NCBI RefSeq assembly: GCF_016785185.1 | Contig: NZ_JAEKDY010000039.1 | Source: Heyndrickxia sporothermodurans | Lineage (GTDB): Bacteria > Bacillota > Bacilli > Bacillales > Bacillaceae_C | DNA: 29,243 nt | Strand: one strand, 5' to 3' | Shown here: positions 22,512-29,243 of the stretch, one piece after another | How the letters are laid out: each line of letters begins with the position of its first letter | Position numbering within the stretch: the first letter of the stretch is position 1 | Notes under the pieces: generated by a model | Database searches by the model: none | What the model saw: the letters and a program-made list of their open reading frames with translations, nothing else | What the model was told of the DNA's origin: nothing | Translations under genes and position numbers: made by a program

Positions 22512-24587
22512 TCACCTTCCAATTGGTATGTTCGGATATTTTGATGGTACGTAAGGTGATTCATGTAATACCGCTTTTTTCTTCTTGACCAAAATGTTAT
22601 ACCAAACTCTAAAGGATGCTATAACCATTAATAACACAATAGCGATAAAAATCATTGTCAATACTGCATCCAATCGATCATTGAAGACAATTTGCTTCAT
22701 GACATCCATATCGGTAGCAGGTGCGAGTACTTTCCCACTGTCAATCCCGTCTTGATAAATTTTGGCATGGGCGAAAAAGCCGATTGCCGGTACTTTTGAA
22801 AATAGTTTCATAAATGCTGCGGTTAATGTCGTTACTGTTAGGAAGACATATGGAATAATGGTCACCCACGCATAACGTGCTTTTCCCATTTTAATAATAA
22901 TCGTTGTAGCAACGGCAAGTGCAATCGCGGCTAACATCTGATTCGATATTCCAAATAATGCCCATAAGGAGTTAATACCGCCAAATGGATCAATCGCTCC
23001 TTGATAGGTGATGTAGGCCCACCCAATTGTAATAATAGCTGATGCAACGATATTCGCGAAGAGATTATTCGTTTTTGCAAACGGTTTATAATAATTTCCG
23101 ACTAAATCCTGTAACATAAATCTTCCGATACGTGTTCCCGCATCAATTGTCGTAAGAATGAACAATGCTTCAAAAAGAATCGCAAAATGATACCAGAAAG
23201 CCTTTGCTCCTGCTAAAAAGCTGGTAAAAATCTCTGCCATACCGACAGCCAATGTTGGTGCCCCACCAGTCCTTGACAAAATGGAGGATTCACCAATGTC
23301 TTTGGCGGCATTTGTAATATCATTTGCTGTAACTTGGAAACCCCACTCCGAAATGACAGTTGCCGCACTAGCTGCATCACCGCCAATAACTGCTGCTGGT
23401 GCATTCATTGCGAAGTAAAGACCGGGATGTAAAGAGCATGCTGCAATTAATGCCATAATGGCAACACCGGATTCCATTAACATACCACCGTAGCCGATAA
23501 AACGGGAATGGGTCTCCTTTTCAAGCATTTTCGGTGTTGTACCCGAAGAAACAAGAGCGTGGAAACCAGATACGGAACCACAAGCAATCGTAATAAATAA
23601 AAACGGAAAGAGATTTCCTGCGAACACAGGTCCTGATCCATCAATAAATTTACTAATCTTTGGCATGTGTAGTTCAGGAAGGACAATTAAGATTCCTGCA
23701 GCCAATAAGAAAATGACACCAATTTTTAGAAAGGAGCTTAAGTAGTCCCGAGGTGCCAATAATAGCCAAACAGGTAGAATGGAAGCGACGAATCCATAGA
23801 TACCAATCATAATGGCAAGCTGACCACCAGTGAATGTAAACATCTTTGCTAATTCCGGATCTGCGGCGATAAATTGCCCGCCCCAAAGCGCAAGCATCAA
23901 TAATATAAAGCCAATAATAGAACCTTCTAATACTTTTCCTGGGCGTATGTACCTCATGTAAATGCCCATGAGAACGGCAATTGGAATGGTTGCAGCAATG
24001 GTAAATACTCCCCACGGAGAACCGGCGAGCGCTTTCACAACGACTAGGGCAAGTACGGCTAATAAAATAATCATAATTGCAAGAATTCCGATGGATGCAA
24101 TAATCCCACCAAATGGCCCTACTTCCTCTTTCGCCATCTGTCCAAGCGATTTTCCATTTCTTCTCATAGATCCCATTAAGATAACTGCATCTTGAACAGC
24201 TCCGGCCAGGACGACACCGATGATAATCCAAAGTGCTCCGGGTAAATAACCCATTTGTGCGGCTAATATCGGCCCTACAAGTGGTCCGGCACCTGCAATC
24301 GCGGCAAAATGATGACCAAATAATACCCATTTATTTGTAGGCACGTAATCTTTTCCATCATCATTTACTTCCGCAGGTGTTGCACGCTTATCATTTAATT
24401 TAAAAATTTTATACGCAATAAATTTACTATAAAAGCGGTAAGCTACTGCATAGGTACAAACAGCCGCAACAATTAACCAAGCAGCCGAAATCGTTTCACC
24501 GTTTGCAAGACCAAGTAAAGCAAATGCAATCGCTCCAAAAACCGAAATAGCTGTCCAAATCAAAATAGAAAGTAATTTCTTATTCAC
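22512..24587 (-). CDS. cstA: Carbon-starvation transporter CstA
   Basis: 691 residues from GTG 24587, preceded by GGAAGGGGAAG. It is a very hydrophobic protein with many membrane helices. The CstA core (WVLFGHHFAAIAGAGPLVGPILAAQMGYLPGALWIIIGVV, GSVSGFHALVSSGTTPKML, ETHSRFIGYGGMLMESGVAIMAL) is followed by the CstA 5TM part with TIDAGTRIGRFMLQDLVG. It imports peptides and/or pyruvate when preferred carbon is scarce. It is co-transcribed with ybdD and divergent from the KinB-like kinase gene. Confidence 0.93.
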   Translation of the reverse strand: MNKKLLSILIWTAISVFGAIAFALLGLANGETISAAWLIVAAVCTYAVAYRFYSKFIAYKIFKLNDKRATPAEVNDDGKDYVPTNKWVLFGHHFAAIAGAGPLVGPILAAQMGYLPGALWIIIGVVLAGAVQDAVILMGSMRRNGKSLGQMAKEEVGPFGGIIASIGILAIMIILLAVLALVVVKALAGSPWGVFTIAATIPIAVLMGIYMRYIRPGKVLEGSIIGFILLMLALWGGQFIAADPELAKMFTFTGGQLAIMIGIYGFVASILPVWLLLAPRDYLSSFLKIGVIFLLAAGILIVLPELHMPKISKFIDGSGPVFAGNLFPFLFITIACGSVSGFHALVSSGTTPKMLEKETHSRFIGYGGMLMESGVAIMALIAACSLHPGLYFAMNAPAAVIGGDAASAATVISEWGFQVTANDITNAAKDIGESSILSRTGGAPTLAVGMAEIFTSFLAGAKAFWYHFAILFEALFILTTIDAGTRIGRFMLQDLVGNYYKPFAKTNNLFANIVASAIITIGWAYITYQGAIDPFGGINSLWALFGISNQMLAAIALAVATTIIIKMGKARYAWVTIIPYVFLTVTTLTAAFMKLFSKVPAIGFFAHAKIYQDGIDSGKVLAPATDMDVMKQIVFNDRLDAVLTMIFIAIVLLMVIASFRVWYNILVKKKKAVLHESPYVPSKYPNIPIGR

Positions 24588-24634
24588 GGTTATGTCTTCC
24601 CCTTCCTTTAAAAAAATAATGCAATAATTAACTT

Positions 24635-24708
24635 CTCCCCTCCTTTAGTTAAAAAGTTAAAATATTTGTAATTATAAAAATAATAACCGGGATAACTGTA
24701 TCATTCAA
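24635..24708 (-). promoter_or_regulatory. cstA promoter and leader with extra SD-like sequence
   Basis: On the minus strand TTGAAT (24708-24703), a 17-bp spacer and TATTAT (24685-24680) form a good sigma-A promoter, giving a leader of about 85 nt. The leader has a very strong SD-like AAAGGAGGGGAG (24646-24635) not serving cstA, and the real ribosome binding site lies near 24600. An 8-bp inverted repeat AACCGGGA (24685-24692) overlaps the promoter and recurs inverted at 24786-24793. The rest of 24588-24930 holds no gene. Confidence 0.55.
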
Positions 24709-24930
24709 TATGCAGTGGGACATATTTTTATTTTTCTGGAAAAAAGTTTTCGACAAATCCTTCCTTTTTAATGAATTTGTTAAATTCCCGGTTGTTTTTC
24801 GTTCCAAGCTATTAAATAAAAAAGTCAATAACAAGTTTTAACATAGTCTATTTTTTAATAAAGGATTTTCCCGATTTATATCGAATCTTACAGTAGAGAC
24901 ATCATAGTTTTCAAAAGGGGTTCAAGTTTG

Positions 24931-26193
24931 ATGGAATTTCAGTTTGAAAGAATCTCACTTCAAGTATTAATGGTGTTATTTCCTTTCGTATTATTTTTAG
25001 TTTTTGCAAATGGTAAAATCAATGATTTGAAACGAAAAATTATCTTTGGACTTATATGTATATTAAGCATCTCTCTTTCACTGACTTTTGCTATACAACT
25101 GGGAGAGGGGAAACATCTTGATTTAAGGTTTATCCCATGGTATCTATCCTTTATGTACGGAGGAAATATCGTAGGCTTTATCGTTTCATCGTTTTACATT
25201 ATTGTCCGTATTTGTATGGGTGGTATTGGGATGTTTCCTGCCATAAGCGTAATTATCGTAGGCAGTATATTTATAATACGAATACAAAAGCAATTTTTTT
25301 CATGGACATTAAAAAAGAAACTGATCTTTTCATCCACGTTTTTATTGATTGCTTCCCTATTACTTCCGATTATAGGAAGTATGATGATGACAGTTAGTAT
25401 AACATCAACAAATCTATCAATTTATATATCATATTTGTTAGAAAATGTAATTGTTACCTGGATTGTGATTTATTTAATTGAATCACAAATTGAAAAAACG
25501 GCTTTACAAAAAGAGTTTCAAAACGCGGAGAAATTTAATGTGATCGGTCAGCTTGCGGCAAGTGTTGCCCATGAAATTCGGAATCCGATGACGAGTATTA
25601 GAGGATTTATGCAAATTTTACAAGCATCGAATCGTTTATCCAGATCCGAAAAAGAATATATAAAAATATGTATTGAGGAAGTGGACCGAGCAAATTCAAT
25701 CATTGCGGATTATTTGGCATTAGGCAAAAGCCAATCAAATGAAGTCAGTAAGCTAGATATCATACGTGAGATAAATAAGGCTGTACGCTCTTTATCAACA
25801 TTTGCAACGCTTAATAATGTTCAATTAAATTTTGCCCAAAAGTTGCCAATCTATTTAGCTGGAAATAGTAGCAGGGTTCAACAACTGCTTATTAATCTTA
25901 TTAAAAATGGAATTGAAGCCTCGAGTGGGAATGGAGTAATAGATATAGAAGTTACCGCTGATTACAAGCATGTGTACATATCAATATCTGATAATGGAGA
26001 AGGGATGAGCAAAGAGTCGATGGAGAATTTCGGGCTTCCTTTTTACTCTACAAAAGAAAAGGGAACGGGATTAGGACTAATGGTTTCAAGGCAAATTATC
26101 GATGAAATGGACGGCAATATTCAAGTTAATAGTACGAAAGGAGTAGGAACGGTCTTAACTCTTACTTTCCCGCGAATACGGAAAGAGGTGTAG
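24931..26193 (+). CDS. Sporulation-type sensor histidine kinase, KinB-like (5TM-LytS receptor)
   Basis: 420 residues from ATG 24931; a TTG one codon earlier, 7 nt after AAGGGG, is an alternative. About six membrane helices in residues 8-184 match the 5TMR_LYT receptor seen in LytS and KinB (DLRFIPWYLSFMYGGNIVGFIVSSFYIIVRICMGGIGMFPA). The HisKA domain has His214 (SVAHEIRNPMTSIRGFMQIL). The HATPase_c domain has the N box with Asn326 (LINLIKNGIEA), DNGEGM (354-359) and GTGLGL (378-383). No response regulator is adjacent, as with sporulation kinases feeding the Spo0F-Spo0B-Spo0A phosphorelay. Divergent position next to cstA suggests sensing of a nutrient such as pyruvate; this is inference. Confidence 0.85.
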   Translation: MEFQFERISLQVLMVLFPFVLFLVFANGKINDLKRKIIFGLICILSISLSLTFAIQLGEGKHLDLRFIPWYLSFMYGGNIVGFIVSSFYIIVRICMGGIGMFPAISVIIVGSIFIIRIQKQFFSWTLKKKLIFSSTFLLIASLLLPIIGSMMMTVSITSTNLSIYISYLLENVIVTWIVIYLIESQIEKTALQKEFQNAEKFNVIGQLAASVAHEIRNPMTSIRGFMQILQASNRLSRSEKEYIKICIEEVDRANSIIADYLALGKSQSNEVSKLDIIREINKAVRSLSTFATLNNVQLNFAQKLPIYLAGNSSRVQQLLINLIKNGIEASSGNGVIDIEVTADYKHVYISISDNGEGMSKESMENFGLPFYSTKEKGTGLGLMVSRQIIDEMDGNIQVNSTKGVGTVLTLTFPRIRKEV

Positions 26194-26239
26194 GCCTTTT
26201 TTTTGTTTTATTAAAACTAGGAATATGGATTCCGTACGT

Positions 26240-26269
26240 TTGGACTAGTTTTAGAAAATTCAGTAAAAT
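26240..26269 (+). promoter_or_regulatory. Probable sigma-A promoter of the intracellular protease gene
   Basis: TTGGAC (26240-26245), an 18-bp spacer and TAAAAT (26264-26269) lie about 75 nt before the ATG at 26343. The boxes are only moderate matches. Confidence 0.4.
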
Positions 26270-26342
26270 ATCTTGTTTTTTTAAATAAATCTATTACTAT
26301 TAAAGAAAGGTTTTCAATCTATCAATGGAAGGGGAAAAGACG

Positions 26343-27335
26343 ATGGAAAAAAAGTTAATTCCTTATAAGGTGATAGAGATTGTGGATTCAGTAGAGGAAA
26401 ATATTCCGGCAGGTATTGGATTAATCCATGCGGAGGAAGCTTGGGAAAAAGGAAATTATGGAGAAGGCATTGTGATTGCTGTCATTGATACGGGTATTGA
26501 CAAAACACATCCAGATTTAAAAGATCAAATTATTGATGGAAAAGATTTCACGAACACGGGTGATTATCAAGACGATCATGGTCATGGAACACATGTATGT
26601 GGGACAATTCTAGCAGCAATAAATAATTATGGAGTTGTAGGAGTTGCACCAAGGGCAAAGGTTTTAGTCTTAAAAGCATTGGATGGAAATGGACAAGGAG
26701 ATATCAAGTGGATTAATGAGGCGATTGACTATGCAATTAATTGGGAAGGTCCGAATAAAGAGAAGGTTTCTGTTATATCCATGTCACTAGGCGGACCAGA
26801 AGAGGAAGAAGAGCATCGATTGATTCAAAAAGCGGTTCAAAATAATATTCTAGTCGTTTGTGCAGCGGGAAATAGTGGTGACGGCAGAGATGATACGGAT
26901 GAAATGGAATATCCAGGAGCATACCCTGAAGTCGTGCAGGTTGGTGCGGTTGATTTAGAAAAGAATTTAGCGGATTTTTCAAATACGAATGATCTAATTG
27001 ATTTAGTTGCACCTGGGGTTGAAATTTTCTCCACTTATCCGGGTGGGAAATTCGCTAAACTTTCGGGTACCTCTATGGCAACTCCCAATGTAAGTGGTGC
27101 GGCTGCTTTAGTAAAAAATATTGCTGAAAAAGAATTTGGTCGTGTACTAACTGAAGCGGAACTATACGCACAAATATGCAAAACGACAGAAGATCTTGGC
27201 CTAAGTAAAAAAGCACAAGGTAATGGTTTATTGAATTTCTCAACGACACAAGAAAGCGGTGAAAGGGAAATTACCATTACGATTGAATCCAAAAGTTTGC
27301 AACTGCCGGCACAAACAGTTTCGGTGTTTTATTAA
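26343..27335 (+). CDS. ispA: Intracellular subtilisin-like serine protease (ISP)
   Basis: 330 residues; ATG 26343 is 8 nt after AAGGGG, so the earlier in-frame ATG 26325 is less likely. It has no signal peptide. The N-terminal LIPYKV matches the LIPY/F motif of the inhibitory extension of intracellular subtilisins, which blocks the active site until removed. Catalytic triad Asp49 (AVIDTG), His81 (HGTHVCGT) and Ser244 (GTSMATP), with oxyanion Asn177 (AAGNSG). B. subtilis IspA degrades proteins in the cytoplasm in stationary phase and sporulation. It sits just downstream of the KinB-like kinase but has its own promoter region. Confidence 0.9.
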   Translation: MEKKLIPYKVIEIVDSVEENIPAGIGLIHAEEAWEKGNYGEGIVIAVIDTGIDKTHPDLKDQIIDGKDFTNTGDYQDDHGHGTHVCGTILAAINNYGVVGVAPRAKVLVLKALDGNGQGDIKWINEAIDYAINWEGPNKEKVSVISMSLGGPEEEEEHRLIQKAVQNNILVVCAAGNSGDGRDDTDEMEYPGAYPEVVQVGAVDLEKNLADFSNTNDLIDLVAPGVEIFSTYPGGKFAKLSGTSMATPNVSGAAALVKNIAEKEFGRVLTEAELYAQICKTTEDLGLSKKAQGNGLLNFSTTQESGEREITITIESKSLQLPAQTVSVFY

Positions 27336-27356
27336 GGCTCTTTCCGTAAAGGTTGT

Positions 27357-27389
27357 GAGGAAAAAAGTATATTTCCTCTTTGTTGTTTT
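27357..27389 (+). terminator. Terminator of the protease gene
   Basis: GAGGAAA (27357-27363) pairs with TTTCCTC (27372-27378), then TTTGTTGTTTT. It lies 21 nt after the stop. Confidence 0.7.
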
Positions 27390-27404
27390 CGGGAGGAACA
27401 AGGA

Positions 27405-27531
27405 CCGTTCTTTTCCGCTACAGGAACCTGCTTTTTCGCGGTGAGAAGTCGAGCCTCCTCGGCTTCCGCCTGTGGGGTCTCGACCTTTCCTCTATATTCC
27501 GCAGGAGTCAGGTTCCTTTCGCTCTAATCCA
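27405..27531. repeat. Structured Bacillaceae-type interspersed repeat
   Basis: A GC-richer patch in AT-rich surroundings with three nested inverted repeats: AGGAACCTG (27422-27430) / CAGGTTCCT (27509-27517), GCGG (27438-27441) / CCGC (27499-27502) and GTCGAG (27448-27453) / CTCGAC (27479-27484). Phrases such as GAGCCTCCTCGGC, GGGGTCTCGACC and CCGCAGGAGTC, and the end TCGCTCTAATCC, match a repeat that I recall as abundant in Bacillus and Oceanobacillus genomes. It adjoins the broken 3' end of the minus-strand pseudogene, as expected of an insertion. It does not code for protein. Confidence 0.7.
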
Positions 27532-27550
27532 CTTGAATGGAGGGGATAGG

Positions 27551-27761
27551 ATGGAGTACTTAAACCCAATTTTAATATTTTTTAGAGAAATGAAACTTCA
27601 TTTCTCCCGAGTGGAAACAAACCAAATAATGTGTTTGGTTGAAAACCTACCACTCTCTTATTTGTTAAAGAAAAATCTGCTTTTAACCATGAAAGAACTA
27701 GATTAGTAGTAAACTGCTCAGAACTGGTTACTCTTTCATCTTTTCCTAGTGTAATATTCAT
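27551..27761 (-). pseudogene. N-terminal fragment of a PH-like Bacillus protein, frameshifted and cut by a repeat
   Basis: On the minus strand AAGGAGGGG precedes ATG 27761 and opens a 59-codon frame (MNITLGKDERVTSSEQFTTN, then LVLSWLKADFSLTNKRVVGF, QPNTLFGLFPLGRNEVSFL) ending at TAA 27584-27582. I recall this N-terminus from a larger family of Bacillus proteins with a PH-like domain and membrane helices, in which NEVSFPLKNI... follows. Adding one base before CTC restores exactly PLKNIKIGFKYSI, so a single-base deletion caused the stop. The restored frame then runs into the interspersed repeat at about 27545. The gene has thus lost both its frame and its C-terminal part. The family name is from memory; the frameshift reading is direct. 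Confidence 0.7.
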
Positions 27762-28215
27762 AGCACCCCTCCTTGAAAATTGTTATTTCTACATAAGTAT
27801 ATAAGATCTATTTTTTAATTGAAGCAATTTTTTGGAAAGTTATAGTGTTCTTATACTACATTTACATATAGTATAAAATACCCACTAAGAGTAATTGTAA
27901 ATTTGAAATATGGTTCCGAAGTTTATAAATTATCCGGAGATATTTCATTCTGATTTAATGTGGAAGTTTTTTATAAAAACTAAATCTACTCAAAGTCAAA
28001 CCCAAGCATTTTGATCAATCTTTTTTATATGCATGGGTTTTCTCTATTATATAATCAACTTTTTAGGCCAATTCATATGTGCTTTTTTGCAAAAAAAGAA
28101 AAAACTTACACGCGATTACTATAGTAGAAAAAAATATTTTTTATGTATATTTTTTCCGAAAATAGTGTTATTACCATTTTGTAACAATCTAAAAATTCTG
28201 ATAGGGGTGGAGATT
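27762..28215. other. AT-rich gene-free stretch with two inverted repeats
   Basis: No gene is supported. It holds TTATACTA (27851-27858) / TAGTATAA (27869-27876), an 8-bp inverted repeat with a 10-nt centre. It also holds a terminator-like stem AACCCA-A-GCAT (27999-28009) / ATGC-A-TGGGTT (28029-28039). The open frame upstream of the secreted hydrolase (from 28033) begins inside that stem and has no ribosome binding site. A TACTATAGTA palindrome at about 28117-28126 may include the -10 of the next gene. Confidence 0.5.
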
Positions 28216-28908
28216 TTGAAGAAATTTGTATTATCTTTGGTCGTTTCCTCAGGTTTAATTTTGGCTTCACACGTTACAAACGCCAATGCAGAGGAAAACT
28301 CGAAAAATGAGTTCGAAGGATGGACATCATCAGATTATGCAGAATATGAGCAAGGGAAAAAGGATTATGAGGAATTGATTAATCTTGAAAAAGAAGGAAA
28401 AAGTTTGAACAAAAATACGGAGCAATCTGGACAAAGTGAAGAAGTAACTCCTTTTGCAGAACCCAAACCAGATGGTTCAATGGGAATAACAGGTTCTGTA
28501 TTAATAACAATGAGTGGCAGTAGTTCATCCGGTAGTTCTTGGGTGGGTGGACATGCAGCAATAGTTGTTGATCAATACAGTACTATTGAATCTTTTGGCA
28601 ACCAAAAGGTTGCTAGTAAAAATGGGGTAAGATATTGGACAAATAATTTTAGACAAAGATATCCCGATGCTACAAGACATGATGTTATAGGTGCTACAGC
28701 TTCTGAAAAAAAATCTGCTGTGGGATTAGCAAAGTCATTTCTAAACAAACCTTATAACTTTGCATTTGGTAATAAAACTACTACCGATAAGTTCTACTGT
28801 TCACAATTAGTATGGAGAGCCTGGCAACTTATGGGTTATGATTTAGATTATAATAGAGGAAAATTTGTTTGGCCGGGTGACTTAAAGAAAAGTAGTCTTT
28901 TAAATTAA
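28216..28908 (+). CDS. Secreted YiiX/YebB (YycO)-like permuted NlpC/P60 cysteine hydrolase
   Basis: 230 residues from TTG 28216 after GGGGTGG. A signal peptide (MKKFVLSLVVSSGLILASHVTNANA, cleaved after ANA) is followed by an acidic, glutamate-rich linker (about 26-80) and the catalytic domain. His113 (GGHAAIVVD) and Glu125 lie before Cys195 (FYCSQLVWRAW). The His-before-Cys order marks the circularly permuted papain-like group containing YiiX and B. subtilis YycO. A C-terminal VWPGDL is typical. Substrates are unknown; wall peptide or lipid amide bonds are possible. It is monocistronic with its own terminator. Confidence 0.82.
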   Translation: MKKFVLSLVVSSGLILASHVTNANAEENSKNEFEGWTSSDYAEYEQGKKDYEELINLEKEGKSLNKNTEQSGQSEEVTPFAEPKPDGSMGITGSVLITMSGSSSSGSSWVGGHAAIVVDQYSTIESFGNQKVASKNGVRYWTNNFRQRYPDATRHDVIGATASEKKSAVGLAKSFLNKPYNFAFGNKTTTDKFYCSQLVWRAWQLMGYDLDYNRGKFVWPGDLKKSSLLN

Positions 28909-28930
28909 AAATAATTCTTTAAAAAGGTGA

Positions 28931-28977
28931 CTGTCCTAGAACGTTTTATATTATTCATAGGACAGCATTTTTTATTT
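28931..28977 (+). terminator. Terminator after secreted hydrolase
   Basis: CTGTCCTA (28931-28938) pairs with TAGGACAG (28958-28965) across a 19-nt loop, then CATTTTTTATTT. Confidence 0.75.
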
Positions 28978-28993
28978 ATAGGTGGGGGTTTAA

Positions 28994-29122
28994 ATGAAAA
29001 GGAAATATTTAATTATTCTAGCCAGTATATTATTTTTATTTGGTTGCTCACAAAAAGAAAAGACCAATTCAAAAGTGCGACCATCATCAACTGAAAATGA
29101 AATAGTTTTATTACAAGAATGA
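28994..29122 (+). CDS. Very short putative lipoprotein, possibly truncated
   Basis: 42 codons from ATG 28994, preceded by GGTGGGGG, ending at TGA 29120-29122. MKRKYLIILASILFLFGCSQ is a complete lipoprotein signal with lipobox LFGC (Cys18). Only about 24 residues follow (SQKEKTNSKVRPSSTENEIVLLQE), with no domain. It is either a genuine tiny lipoprotein or the 5' remnant of a longer one cut off by what lies to the right. Nothing in it suggests a function. Confidence 0.6.
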   Translation: MKRKYLIILASILFLFGCSQKEKTNSKVRPSSTENEIVLLQE

Positions 29123-29136
29123 ATTTCATAATTCTT

Positions 29137-29243
29137 AGCCCTTGTGTATCAAGGGGTTTAAGAGATAAAAAAAGAAGTACCTCCCCAAATCTTGTATAAT
29201 GGTAGTTGACCAGTAAGCCCCCATTCAAACAACGCATATAAAT
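29137..29243 (+). other. Possible left edge of a mobile element
   Basis: A hairpin CCCTTG (29139-29144) / CAAGGG (29150-29155), extended by AGC/GTT wobble pairs, is followed by an A-rich run, CTCCCC and a TATAAT at 29195-29200. No coding frame starts before the window ends. The arrangement resembles the non-coding 5' end of some Bacillaceae insertion sequences whose transposase would start beyond 29243. This is recollection, not proof. Confidence 0.3.

Noticed and set aside
23674..24330. 218-codon frame inside cstA
   Set aside because: Same-strand shadow of cstA in another frame, Cys/Arg-rich with no homology.
27380..27706. Plus-strand open frame of 108 codons after the protease gene
   Set aside because: It translates the structured repeat and the antisense of the minus-strand fragment. 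It has no convincing ribosome binding site and no family resemblance.
28033..28215. Longer N-terminus for the secreted hydrolase
   Set aside because: It starts inside a hairpin arm, lacks a ribosome binding site and would bury the signal peptide.
29013..29237. Minus-strand open frame at the right end
   Set aside because: It crosses the hairpin and lies antisense to the lipoprotein signal; no ribosome binding site.
1..29243. CRISPR arrays, toxin-antitoxin or phage-defence systems
   Set aside because: No regularly spaced repeats and no recognisable defence gene families were seen.

Overview
The window looks like chromosomal DNA of a low-GC, endospore-forming Bacillaceae species. It carries an oppABCDF operon, an Mta-type MerR regulator, a KhtT/KhtU potassium-proton antiporter locus, a KinB-like sporulation kinase, an LIPY-type intracellular subtilisin, MetA with the acetyl-CoA-type Glu111, many TTG/GTG starts with strong GGAGG ribosome binding sites, and short hairpin terminators. 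The species cannot be fixed from sequence alone. No rRNA, tRNA, CRISPR array, plasmid origin or complete insertion sequence was found.

Layout. 1-1.8 kb: a DoxX-like membrane protein (apparently with an ATT start) divergent from an Mta-like regulator, then a small membrane protein. 2.0-7.9 kb: oligopeptide ABC importer oppA-B-C-D-F. 8.0-9.7 kb: a two-gene unit of a C45-type Ntn-hydrolase/acyltransferase and a GNAT acetyltransferase. 9.7-12.7 kb: two KhtT paralogues flanking a small tyrosine-recombinase-like gene; the second paralogue is coupled to the antiporter khtU. 12.8-16.7 kb: another GNAT, then a MarR / MFS / HlyD-type efflux cassette whose MFS gene has an in-frame TAA. 16.7-17.6 kb: AHSA1/SRPBCC protein plus ArsR-type regulator. 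17.6-21.4 kb: metA, an alpha/beta-hydrolase broken by TGA, an RlmN-type radical-SAM methyltransferase and a Usp protein. 21.6-27.4 kb: a DEDDh exonuclease, cstA-ybdD, a divergent KinB-like kinase, and an intracellular serine protease. 27.4-29.2 kb: a structured Bacillaceae-type repeat abutting a previously hidden, frameshifted gene fragment on the minus strand, then a secreted permuted NlpC/P60-like hydrolase, a very short lipoprotein gene, and possibly the edge of a mobile element.

How the genes fit together. Several loci belong to nutrient limitation and entry into stationary phase: peptide uptake (Opp), pyruvate/peptide uptake (CstA-YbdD), a membrane kinase of the type that feeds Spo0A, and intracellular proteolysis (ISP). 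Others handle stress: K+ export (Kht), Usp, and drug efflux (Mta, MarR/MFS/HlyD).

The most striking aspect is decay. Three genes carry apparently recent lesions (two single nonsense codons, one single-base frameshift), and a fourth has lost a canonical start codon. I found no clear undescribed multi-gene system. The best candidates for follow-up are the cstA/KinB-like/ISP cluster, the duplicated KhtT around a catalytically altered recombinase-like protein, and the hydrolase-GNAT pair.
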